Assembly: GCA_943735955.1 (NCBI GenBank)
Contig: OX030959.1
Location: forward strand, 781,725-845,724
Source: Piscicola geometra
Taxonomy: Eukaryota; Annelida; Clitellata; Hirudinida; Piscicolidae
DNA: 64,000 nt
Direction: 5' to 3'
Positions 1 to 17,700 of the stretch are shown in pieces; position 1 is the first letter of the stretch, and each line of letters starts with the position of its first letter. The notes under the pieces were generated by a model that was not told where the DNA came from, searched no databases, and was given only the letters and a program-made list of their open reading frames with translations. Position numbers and translations under genes: made by a program.

Positions 1-1909
1 CACACACAAATACACACACACAAAACAAACAAACACTCACAAATAGTTAAAAATGGCCGAATGTTTTCTTAGGGATGCTCCATGATTTATGCAATTACTG
101 ATACAAACGAGTGATACAAGCGAGCTCCAGCGTCGAGCCATCAGCAAACTCTCTCAAATCATTGGGTCCATGCTTCCACCACCATGCTTCCACCACCATG
201 CAATCCACCACCATGCAATCCACCCTTGATACACTTTCCTTATTTCGGATTACCCCCTTAAACTGATCTGAAACTTCCAACTCAAACTGTGCTACAGATA
301 CGCTATTGAGACTGTTTGATGTTTGAAATGCTGTAGTGACCACAATCATAAAAACAAAAGTTTCAAAAATGGGCTTGCAGTGGTTTCTGCCCATCCAATG
401 GAGAAGGATGGGTACTTGAGGCAGTTTTGAAATTTAGAATTCACCAAATGGTGGGGGTGGTGTGGTTGTGATGAAAGTGATATTGACTAGAGGAGGGTAG
501 AGAGAAGATGTTGGGTTAGATAGAAAGATAATAATATGGATAGGAATGGTGTGGATTGGATGAAAGGGTCGATGAAAAGTGATGGATGCATAGCTTTATA
601 TGGTTTTGAGAACTAGGCATGGCTGAGATGGTGTATTTAAAATGGTGGTGATTGAATGATGTGTATCTTCATTGGATGAAAGTAATGATGGATGGTGGAC
701 ATGGATGGATGGTAGAGATGACTGGGTGGTGGAGATGGATGGAAAGTGGAGGTAGATGGATAGTAGAGATGGATGCATATGAAAAGGACCAACCTGTTGT
801 ATGAGCAACTTCATGGCTGGTTGGAGGGTCTTTTGGCATGCAGGTTTAGGAGAGAGATGAAGGGAGGGCGCGGAAAAACTAAAAAGTTGATGAAGGAGGG
901 AAGTGAGAGAAGGATGGTGAAAGAGGGAAGTGAGAGAAGAATGGTGAATGAGGGATGGTGAAAGAGGGATAAGAAGTTGAAATGGGTGAAAAGTTCAAAG
1001 GCTGGGGGAAGAAGGCAGGCAAGAGAGGTTTGTGGAGGCTGGTAGTAGAAGTTTCTAAATATAACTAGTTGTTGTACTGCTATGAGATGAAGCAGTTGAT
1101 GATTCTAATGATGGTGATGGTGATGATGATAATGAAGATAATTATGTAACAGCAGTTGTTGTTGTAGTTGTTTTTGTTGTAACTGTTGCTATATGGCGGT
1201 AGTTGAAACAGTTGTAGCAGTTGTTTGGTTCGGTTAATGCACTCACTTGAAAGATTCTTTCTGTCGGGAAGGTTGGTTTAGAAGGTTGGTTAAGAACGTT
1301 GGATCGTGTGTGGCTTGGAAGTTGCTTCAAGAGTTTCTTAAGCGGTAGAACTTCTGCTTATTTATAAGAAAGTCACTGCCTGCCTGCCTGCCTGCCTAAA
1401 CAATCACTTATCTACTTCGCAGTATCGACAATCAATCCACAAATCCTCAAAGGGAACTCGAGACCCTCTCGATCAATCACTCCCATGTTTATCTTTCGTG
1501 TCTGAAGCGTCAACATCACACACGATCCTCAGAACGCTCCAAGCTGCCAACACTCTTGCCCCGTCTGCCATCACCTGCCCACCAACTTTGCTTCACAACT
1601 AACACTACCACTAACACATCTACTACTACTACCACAACTCTCACAACTACTACTACCACATTTAAAATTACCAAAACTACTACTACCAGCACATCTTCTA
1701 CTACTACAACAACAACAACAACAACAACAACAAGTACTGAAACTTGCAGACACACGGCAACAAACACACAGAAGCACCCACCTTGCAACTTCCAAGCATC
1801 ATCCTCGCAATCTCAGTTCCTAAACTCACAACTTGCAAATTTAAATTCAACGCTTTCACTTGTTTGCAGCAATCTAAGGCATGCGCCATTGCATATTCCT
1901 CCAGTTTAT

Positions 1910-2030
1910 ACTCCACCGCACCCTCCATTACACTCTATTCACTCATCGAGTTTATAAATAGTCTCAAGCTATGATTGGCTCAGAGCGCTTGACTCCTCCC
2001 ATCAATAATTGACGGCCCTCTGATTGGTGC
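1910..2030 (-). promoter_or_regulatory. CCAAT/TATA-like promoter arrangement (minus strand)
   Basis: Read on the minus strand, two CCAATC boxes (about 2021-2027 and 1972-1978) precede TATTTATAAA (about 1932-1941) with spacing like a classical promoter. No convincing gene follows on the minus strand: the first ORF crosses an ACT/CAA trinucleotide array. Suggestive only. Confidence 0.2.
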
Positions 2031-2416
2031 AGTGCAACTTGACATTTGACACTTCATAACAGTCGCTTGATGGATGCCAGGAAGCTTTAAAAGGGAATCT
2101 CCACCATCATCATCATCATCATCATCATCATCATTATCGTCTTCATCATCATCATCTTCATTATTATTATTGGAATCATCTCCATCCACTCCTCTTTTAA
2201 CAAACCTCTTTAGCATCCATCCATCAATCAAACAGCTTCTTTTACTTTCTCTTGAAGTTGCTACAAAGCTTATATGCGATTGCACTACATTTCTTTCTTC
2301 GTCGTAATTTCTTGCCGTGCATTTACCTTCAGTTCATTCAGCGGCCACTGTGTAATTTGTTGTGTTTGTTGTAGCAGTCCTTTTGTAATGTCTAGCAGTA
2401 GCGATGTAAAAATTTT

Positions 2417-2690
2417 GTAACCTCTTTTAACTTCTTGTAACATGCTGTAACGTCTTGTAACCTCTTGTAACATGCTGTAACGCCTTGTAACCTCTTGTAA
2501 CATGCTGTAACGTCTTGTAACATGCTGTAACGTCTTGTAACTTCTTGTAACATGTTGTTACGTTTTGTAACCTCTTGTAACATGCTGTAACGTCTTGTAA
2601 CATGCTGTAACGTCTTGTAACTTCTTGTAACATGTTGTAACGTTTTGTAACCTCTTGTAACATGCTGTAACGTCTTGTAAGGCATTGTAA
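2417..2690. repeat. 10-bp based minisatellite (TGTAACNNCT)
   Basis: Every 10 bp begins with TGTAAC-type spacing; units alternate CTCTTGTAAC, ATGCTGTAAC and GTCTTGTAAC, giving a higher-order 30-bp pattern. Artefact ORFs on the minus strand arise because of it. Confidence 0.9.
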
Positions 2691-2860
2691 GACACACTCG
2701 CAGCACTGGCCACCACTCAGACGCAGGCACATTCCTCGCATATCTTAATTAGGCATGCGCGCCACCGTCTGCCCGCTGCACCCACAGTGCCAGGCCCACG
2801 TTCCCTGGCGTACTGCTGTGTGAAAGTGCTTGCTTGTGTTGTGGTGCTTGTGTTGTAGTG

Positions 2861-3195
2861 GTTTGTATTGTGGTTGTGTAGTGGTTGTGTTGTGGTTGTG
2901 TGGTGGTTGTGTGGTGGTTGTGTGGTGGTTGTGTGGTGGTTGTGTGGTGGTTGTGTGGTGGTTGTGTGGTGGTTGTGTGGTGGTTGTGTAGTGGTTGTGT
3001 TGTGGTTGTGTTGTGGTTGTGTGGTGGCTGTGTGGTGGTTGTATTGTGGTGGTTGTATTGTGGTGCTTGTGTTGTAGTGGTTTGTGGGTTGCTTATGTTG
3101 TAGTGGCTTGTGTGGTTCTTGTGTTGTGGTGGATTGTGTGGTGGTTGTGTTGTGGCTGTGTGGTGGCTAAGTGGTGGTTTTTGTGTGGTTGTTAA
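2861..3195. repeat. TGTGGTGGT-type minisatellite
   Basis: Degenerate GTGGTGGTTGT units on the plus strand, open in several frames and giving spurious Cys/Val/Trp ORFs. Confidence 0.85.
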
Positions 3196-3364
3196 TGTGG
3201 TTGTGAACCGAAGATTGTTTCAAGCGATTCTTTTCACGTTTTATTTTTTCAATTTCTTTGGAACTGAGTTTGTTTAACTTGAAAACAGTTCGATTCAATA
3301 CGACTTCTGACACGCACGACCAAGCATAGAAAGTTAAGTGGCTGCTGCTGTCAATGAGAAAAAA

Positions 3365-3560
3365 TGACTACTACTACTACTAAAACTACTACTACTACTA
3401 CTAATAATAATAATATTAATACCTATAATAATATTAACAACAAGAACAATAATAAAATAATAATATTATAATATAATATTAAATAATATGAATAAAATCA
3501 TGGAGAATAATATAAATAACATTAGAAGTAATTAAAATAATAAAAAAACTGATACAAGCG
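3365..3560. repeat. ACT then AAT/ATT simple repeats
   Basis: (ACT)n at about 3367-3400 runs into irregular AAT/ATT-rich sequence. Confidence 0.75.
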
Positions 3561-3854
3561 GCTGTCACAAGCTCTTGCATAAAGGTTATGTCAAAGGCTT
3601 ACGAAGGGAGAGTGATTTGGGTGGTTATCGGTGTAACCATTCAATATTAACTGTAATCGTTTAATCATTACTGTAATCATGACGTAATGATGATGGGGTG
3701 GTGGTAGTGGGATGGTAGTGTGATGGTGTAATTATGATGGGTGTTAGTGGGATGATGGCAGGGTAATGATGGTCTGAGAGTGAAGGAATGACCTTGGGAT
3801 AATGAGATATTTCATTAGATGCTAATAGGACTTGGACTTTTTAGTTGGATGCAG

Positions 3855-3937
3855 TGACTCCTCTGGAGCTGGACACACCCTCGAGTTGTGCTGGAGAGTT
3901 TCACACTGAGCCCTCCATCATCGACCATTCCTTCTGA
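3855..3937 (+). other. Possible last coding exon of an unknown gene
   Basis: A consensus-like acceptor (TTGGATGCAG) is followed by an open frame reading TPLELDTPSSCAGEF and ending IIDHSF before TGA. Codon texture is unlike the surrounding repeats and there is no simple sequence. No family recognised and no matching upstream exon found, so this is a guess from composition only. Confidence 0.2.
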
Positions 3938-4007
3938 CGCCACCAAAGAACAAGAACATTAGCACCTCTGCAAACGTTGGTGAAGAAGGTGCCATGCGAT
4001 AAGATCT

Positions 4008-4080
4008 GTGAGTGTTTGTGAGTGTCTGTGAGTGTCTGTGAGTGTTTGTGAGTGTTTGTGAGTGTTTGTGAGTGTTTGTG
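4008..4080. repeat. 10-bp minisatellite (GTGAGTGTTT)
   Basis: About seven units of GTGAGTGTTT/GTGAGTGTCT. Confidence 0.9.
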
Positions 4081-4468
4081 TCTTTCTTTGCATGCCTGTC
4101 TATTCTTGCTAACGATTCACAGAAGATTTATGAATGGATTGATGAATGAATGGTTTATGGATGAGTGGATGGATGGGTAAATGAATGAATGACTGATGGA
4201 TGAATAGGGTAGTTAATGTTGCAAAGGACAATAGACGGTTCTTAAATACTCATCGTTAATTGCTATTTACATTGTGTTTGAATTATGTGGTTGTGATGAT
4301 GATAGCTTGGAAAGCATGATAAAGATTGTTTTGGGTTCTGATGATGATGATGATTAGCATTTGAACGTCAATCTGGCAATGACAATTTAGCGAGAAGGCC
4401 TAAACCCTTTCAGCATTGCCAATCACCGCCTACTATTGGTATTATCTCTTAAAACTTTCTCAACACCA

Positions 4469-5432
4469 CAGTCTCAAGGAAGGTCTCAGACAGCACCACA
4501 GTTTCAAGGAAGGTCTCAGACAGCACCACAGTTTCAAGGAAGGTCTCAGACAGCACCACAGTTTCAAGGAAGGTCTCAGACAACACCACAGTTTCAAGGA
4601 AGGTCTCAAACAGCACCACAGTTTGAAGGAAGGTCTCAGACAGCACCACAGTTTCAAGGAAGGTCTCAGACAACACCACAGTTTCAAGGAAGGTCTCAAA
4701 CAGCACCACAGTTTCAAGGAAGGTCTCAGACAGCACCACAGTTTCAAGGAAGGTCTCAGACAGCACCACAGTTTCAAGGAAGGTCTCAGACAGCACCACA
4801 GTTTCAAGGAAGGTCTCAGACAGCACCACAGTTTCAAGGAAGGTCTCAGACAACACCACAGTTTCAAGGAAGGTCTCAGACAGCCCCACAGCTTCAAGGA
4901 AGGTCTCAGACAGCACCACAGCCTCAAGGAAGGTCTCAGACAGCACCACAGCTTCAAGTAAGGTCTCAGACAGTACCACTGCTTCAAGGAAGGTCTCAGA
5001 CAGCACCACAGTTTCAAGGAAGGTCTCAGACAGCACCACAGCCTCAAGGAAGGTCTCAGACAGCACCACAGCTTCAAGGAAGGTCTCAGACAGCACCACA
5101 GCTTCAAGGAAGGTCTCAGACAACACCACAGTTTCAAGGTTGGTCTCAGACAGCACCACAGTCTCAAGGAAGGTCTCAGACAGCACCACAGTCTCAAGGA
5201 AGGTCTCAGACAACACCACAGTTTGAAGGAAGGTCTCAGACAGCACCACAGTCTCAAGGAAGGTCTCAGACAGCACCACAGCTTCAAGGAAGGTCTCAAA
5301 CAGCACCACAGCCTCAAGGAAAGTCTCAAACAGCACCACAGCTTCAAGGAAGGTCTCAGACAGCACCACAGCCTCAAGGAAGGTCTCAGACAGCACCACA
5401 GCTTCAAGGAAGGTCTCAGACAGCACCACAGT
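4469..5432. repeat. 30-bp minisatellite, 32 copies without indels
   Basis: The unit encodes QFQGRSQTAP in one plus frame. Thirty-two copies from 4471 to 5430 keep exact 30-bp register; only substitutions occur (TTT/CTT/CCT/TCT after CAG, GCA/ACA, GGA/GGT). Because 30 is a multiple of three and the unit has no stop, long ORFs exist in several frames on both strands, including a 358-codon plus ORF (4436-5512) and a 392-codon minus ORF. A true coding role is not shown. Confidence 0.95.
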
Positions 5433-5857
5433 TTCTTGAACACTCGCTGGAGCTTTTTTGGCAAAAAGGAAGGAAGGGAAAAAATAAAAAAAAGAAGAAT
5501 GAGAGAAAGTAAAAGAAGGAAGAAAAGTAAGAAGAAGGGGAAAAAGTAAACTGAGAGCGATAGGAACGTAAGCATAAATCGATTCAAGAATTGACTTGTT
5601 GTGATGGCTGATCAAAGAGCTCTCCAAGCTAATAGAACCTCATTCTTGGCGTTTTTGTTGCGATGATGATGATAATGATGATTAAGATGACTAGGTTGAT
5701 GATGAGGAAGAGAATGAAAAGGAAGATGGTGAAATTGATTTTTTAAAACCAATTTATGATTAAAATGAAATTCGGAAATAAGAGGAATACACATTTTGAA
5801 TTGAGTTGAAGGCTCTCATTGGCTGGCCGCATGGATTGATGGAACCAACAGACTTCA

Positions 5858-5960
5858 TCCCATCCCATCCCATCCCATCCCATCCCATCCCATCCCATCC
5901 CATCCCATCCCATCCCATCCCATCCCATCCCATCCCATCCCATTCCATTCCATTCCATCC
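5858..5960. repeat. Pentanucleotide (CATCC)n
   Basis: About 19 nearly perfect CATCC units followed by a few CATTC variants. Confidence 0.95.
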
Positions 5961-6136
5961 CATCAAATGCAGAAGAAGTTGATCACCACGAAGGCTGCAC
6001 AATTATGAAGACATAAACACTGCTGCCAGATGCGGGCGCATCACAATAAGCCGAAATCGCTGCTTAAAAATATGATTGGCGATAGAATAATTGGCCATCA
6101 ACAAACTGCTTCTCGCTGCCGCAGAGCAAAAATTCT

Positions 6137-6560
6137 ATGCGGAGGTTTGTGGTGGGTTTGTGGTGGTTTGTGGTGGCTTGTGGTGGCTTGTGGGGGTTTG
6201 TGATGGCTTGTGGTGGCTTGTGGGGGTTTGTGATGGCTTGTGATGGCTTGTGGTGGTTTGTAGTGGGCTTGTGGTGGGTTTGTGGTGGTTTGTGGTGGTT
6301 TTTAGTGGGCTTGTGGTGGGTTTGTGGTGGTTTGTGGTGGTTTGTGGTGGTTTTTAGTGGGCTTGTGGTGGGTTTGTGGTGGTTTGTGGTGGGCTTGTGG
6401 TGGTTTTTGATAAGTTTGTGGTGGTTTGTGGTGGTTTGTGATGGCTTGTGATGGCTTGTGGTGGTTTGTAGTGGGCTTGTGGTGGGTTTGTGGTGGGCTT
6501 GTGGTGGGTTTGTGGTGGTTTGTGGTGGCTTGTGGTGGCTTGTGGGGGTTTTAATGGGTT
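6137..6560. repeat. GTGGTGGTTT-type minisatellite
   Basis: Degenerate units of TTTGTGGTGGT with GGGC and GATGGC variants over about 420 bp. Confidence 0.85.
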
Positions 6561-6784
6561 TTGAAGGAGGCAAAATGGTGGAAAAAGAGATGATGGAGGG
6601 GAAGGGCGATGGAGGGGAGATAATGGGAAGAAGAGAAAGATGATGGATGGAGTGAGGGTGATGAAACAGAGATGTGAGTGATCACAAATTGTTAGAGGCA
6701 TTGTCAAAACACATCGACGTGCGTTCTGTATTTAGCAATCATTTTTATATTTATTTTTATTCTTTTTCCATCATTCCATTTTTC

Positions 6785-6905
6785 TTTCATCCATCTTTTT
6801 TCCATCCATCTTCACTCCATCTACCTTCACTCCATCCATCTTTACTCCATCCATCTTCACTCCATCCATCTTTACGCCATCCATATTTACGCCATTCATC
6901 TTAGC
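6785..6905. repeat. CCATCCATCTTTACT-type short repeat
   Basis: Roughly 15-20 bp units of CATCCATCTTCACTC over 120 bp. Confidence 0.8.
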
Positions 6906-7146
6906 TACATCCATTTTTTTGGTGATAGAGTGGGGATGGGAAAAATGTTGATGATGACGGGAAAGATGGTGATGGAGAAAGGGTGAGGAAAAAGGGAGTG
7001 ATGGAGAAAGAGAGATGGCGATGGAGTAAGAGAGGGAGTAATGAGGCTTGATTGACGGCACAAAAACAAAAGAATGACGTAGTAGAAACACTCAAGACAC
7101 GTCAAACCTTTTAAGAAATACTTAAAAAAGAAAAAGATAAATAACT

Positions 7147-7295
7147 AAATAAGAGTAATAATAATAATAATAATAATAAACTAAGAATAATAATAATAAT
7201 AATAATAATAAACTAAGAATAATAATAATAATAATAATAAACTAAGAATAATAATAATAATAATAATAATAAACTAAGAATAATAATAATATTAA
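7147..7295. repeat. (AAT)n interrupted by ACTAAG
   Basis: Four blocks of (ATA)n, each about 30 bp, separated by ACTAAGA: a compound microsatellite with its own higher-order period. Confidence 0.9.
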
Positions 7296-7587
7296 TAATA
7301 ACGATACTAAACTAATAATGGTAATAGCAACTCTCGAAAGCCTTTTTAATCGGCGTGTTTAGCAAATGCCGAAGAGTTGAAGGCTCGCTAAGGAGATTGA
7401 TGATGTTCCATGCTTTATTCCGTCAACATCATCATCATCATCATCATCATTATCATCATCATCAGGATCCTTTCCTCCTCCTCCTGTCGATTTCTACTTG
7501 CTAATGGCTTTCCCTTCAAAGCACGCAGTGACGTGCTCTTTGTGGGAAAGTCTCGAGAAGGAAGTTGTGTGTAAACGTTGAGGTTGA

Positions 7588-7770
7588 TTGAGAGGTGAGA
7601 AGAGAGTGGAGGCGAGGGTAGATGGTTACAGCATCGGCGGAAGTGCTTCTGCAGTGAGGACCCTCAAGCGAGCAAGGACTGAAGACCTCCCAACAGCTGG
7701 CAAATCACTGTGGTATCTCCTTCGTAGGCACCTGCACAGCCTGCATCAGAGCATCAGTGTCAGCAGCTGA
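7588..7770 (+). other. Possible coding exon, unknown product
   Basis: Open frame with balanced composition reading DGYSIGGSASAVRTLKRART and later GKSLWYLLRRHLHS, ending SVSS and TGA. It sits between simple repeats, and an AG at about 7632 could act as acceptor. No family recognised; could be chance. Confidence 0.2.
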
Positions 7771-8329
7771 CCTGCATTCACTTGTCTTCAACCAACCCTT
7801 CCTACCAACTTTCCCTGCCAGTCTCTTTCACACAAACCTCCATTCAACTCTCGTCACGCCATCTCCTGGAATGTTTGTTCAGCAATAAATCAGGGTTTCT
7901 TGCGTGTTCATCTCTTGAATAGCTATCGTTTGCAGACACGCAAGCCAAGTGATCAAGTGGCGTGCACCTCAAGAGCCTCTACACCACACCACACTCCACT
8001 GACACTCCACCGACACTCCACCGACACAACACCTTCTCAATGGGAGGCTCAATGCTGGATGAACTGGAATGGATTGTCTGAAATAAACTTTTAAAATAAT
8101 TTAAATTCAATGCATTTGCCTGCACCAACGTGAAGTAACAGACAACACGATTTATTTCGACGAAGGAGAAGGGTGCTTTGTATTTATTGGAGTCTCATCA
8201 GACATTTGTGTTTGGCCTGAAACGTGGCATTTAAAACCTCGCAACTTCCCACCATTCCATGCCTCCATCCCTCCAAAAGAGTGTTTGGTCGTCTTGAAAT
8301 AGCCGAAGATCACGTGAAAGGTACAGCAA

Positions 8330-8440
8330 CTTGATTATCATCATTATCATCACATTATTGTTATCATCCTCATCACCATTATTATTATCATTATCATCAT
8401 CCCCATTATTATTATTATTATCATTATCATCATCACAAAC
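8330..8440. repeat. ATC/ATT simple repeats
   Basis: Mixed ATC/ATT trinucleotides. A purine-rich GAA/GAG tract follows at about 8545-8670 after AAC/AAT repeats. Confidence 0.8.
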
Positions 8441-8820
8441 ATCATCAAAAGACACGCGAGTCTGCGGCAAATACGGGATGGCCTTCCTTCGGCACATGGA
8501 AGCATGCTGCAACAACTACAACAACAAAATTAATAACAACAACAACAACGAGAACAATGACAATGATAATGAAGATGATGAAGGAGGAAGAGGAGGAGGA
8601 GAAGAGAATGAAAATGAAGAAGAGAACGAAGAGGAGGAAGAGGAAGAAAAGAAAGAGAACAAAAAAGAAGTCTTAGAGTGGCTAAGGCACAAGGGGTGAA
8701 TGTCAAACGACTCAGCTTAAGTGGCAACGAAGGTGCGATGACGATGAGTGTGAATGCAACATATTGCAGCGAGAGTTTTTGCTTCAAGAACTCATTTGAG
8801 AAGATTTCTGTACGGCAAGA

Positions 8821-8905
8821 ACCCTGACCCTGACCCTAACTCTAACCCTTACCCTAACCCTGACCCTGACCCTAACCCTAACACTGACCCTGACACTAAC
8901 CTAAC
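8821..8905. repeat. Degenerate CCCTAA/CCCTGA (telomere-like) repeat
   Basis: About 14 hexamers of CCCTGA, CCCTAA and CTCTAA, so a degenerate interstitial stretch resembling TTAGGG-type telomere repeat. Confidence 0.8.
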
Positions 8906-9164
8906 ACACGACCTTCGCAGGGAGTCCCGCCTCCAACCTTCTCGACCATGGTTGATGGTGCTTATGAGTTGGTGAAAGTGCTGATGATGATTCTGCAGGT
9001 GATGTGCGTGCAATGCTTGAAGATTTGGCAGCTACAAACGACCGAGTTAATAAAGTGGTAGGCGACAGGAATGGAGGTGATGATAGTGATCAAATGATTA
9101 CAAACGCATGCTCAAAAGTAGACTTTCAAGTGTGCACAGATGCGAGTGTCGAGGCCCGCATGAG

Positions 9165-9280
9165 AGGTGGGGGGGAGAGATTGGGGAAGGTGGGGGGGGG
9201 GGGGAGTTGGGGAGGAAGAGATTGGGGGAGGTAGGGGGGGGGAGGTGGGGGGAGAAGGAGGGAAGTGGGGGGGTGGTTCA
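9165..9280 (+). repeat. G-rich tract with quadruplex potential
   Basis: Several runs of 5-10 G separated by AGA/TGG spacers on the plus strand. Confidence 0.8.
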
Positions 9281-9419
9281 AAAAGATGCATTGGTTGGTT
9301 GGTTGGTCAGATAGTGTGTGGTGGTTGTTAGATGCTCAAGAGTGGCGATGATGATGATGCTTGGGTTGGTTAGATGGTGCAGGGTACTGGCAAAGAGATC
9401 ATAAAATAAAGGAATCATT

Positions 9420-9900
9420 GTGAGAAAAATGAGAAAAGGGGAGAGGGAGGGAGGGGGGGATGAGAAGACAAGTTATAAAATGAATGAATTAAAACAGTTT
9501 CAGGCAATTAAAAGTGAATCTTACGTAAACAATTAAACTCAAAACAAATTTAAAAAACAGGGATGAGCTTGTATTAGTATGTAGGTATAAAATACAAATG
9601 TTAGTGGAAGGGATGTAAGGAAATCGAAATGGATCGAAAGGAGGGAGGAAAGAGAAGGAAGGAGAAATAAAAAGAACAGGGGGAATAAAAAGAGAAGGAG
9701 AGAGGGGAGGAGAGAGAGGGGGAAGAGAAAAAAAGAAGGGGGGGAAGAGAAGGAGGGAAGGGAAGAGAAGGAGAAAGGGGAAGAGAAGGAAAGAAAGGAA
9801 AAAAAGGAGGGAGGGGAAGAGAATGAGGGAGGGGAAGAGAAAGAGGAAGGGGGAGAAGAGAAGGACGGGGGGGGGGGGAGGAGAGAAGGAGGGGGTCACT
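9420..9900 (+). repeat. Polypurine tract (GGAAGAGAAGGA-type)
   Basis: Long G/A-only stretches, densest at 9655-9893, with mirror-like GGGAAGAGAAGGA units; few pyrimidines interrupt. Confidence 0.85.
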
Positions 9901-10051
9901 GGGCGACGGAGGTGAGACAGGCTGGCATCATGACCCTCTTCATCAGACCTGCACAACGTTTGCATGCGTCAAGATACATTCAAGAAGTTAATTTTCGAGA
10001 GAAATAATCCTCAATTTCTAATGAATAAATAGTTTATATTTATTCAACAAG

Positions 10052-17376
<7,325 letters not shown>

Positions 17377-17700
17377 TAGAAAGGATACAATGTTTCGGAA
17401 ATATTTGATTGCCGCATAATAAAATAGAATGAATCAGTTAATGGATGCACTGGCAAGTTATAGCATCGTGAAAAGTGAAGTCTTATCACGGACGGAGTGT
17501 CTTCAGTTCCTGGTATATGTAAACACGAACTAACGAGAAGAGAGCTATCCACTCTAGAACACTACAATAAGTTTTATGATAAAGCAAACAGATTCAAAGA
17601 AAACATTTTTAAGAATACTTGGAATGAAAGTTGTTTTTCTTAAAAACATATTTTAAAAATAAGATACCACTCTTGAGTACACTTAATCTAATCTTCTGAT

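Larger units (their letters stand above)
1..10051. other. Gene-poor, tandem-repeat-rich region
   Basis: No gene of a recognised family. The sequence is a succession of unrelated short tandem arrays (listed separately) with unique AT-rich stretches between them. Two stretches with exon-like codon texture and a 5' acceptor (3855-3937 and about 7600-7770) are noted as weak candidates. It may be the 3' flank of the PATJ-like gene plus introns or UTR of an unrecognised gene. Confidence 0.5.

Noticed and set aside
95..394. 99-codon minus-strand ORF with a hydrophobic start
   Set aside because: The leader resembles a signal peptide, but the later part runs through CCACCATGC repeats and there is no family match.
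4449..5627. 392- and 375-codon minus-strand ORFs over the 30-bp array
   Set aside because: They arise because a stop-free 30-bp unit is read in another frame; low-complexity LSETFLEAVV-type repeats with no splice or family support.
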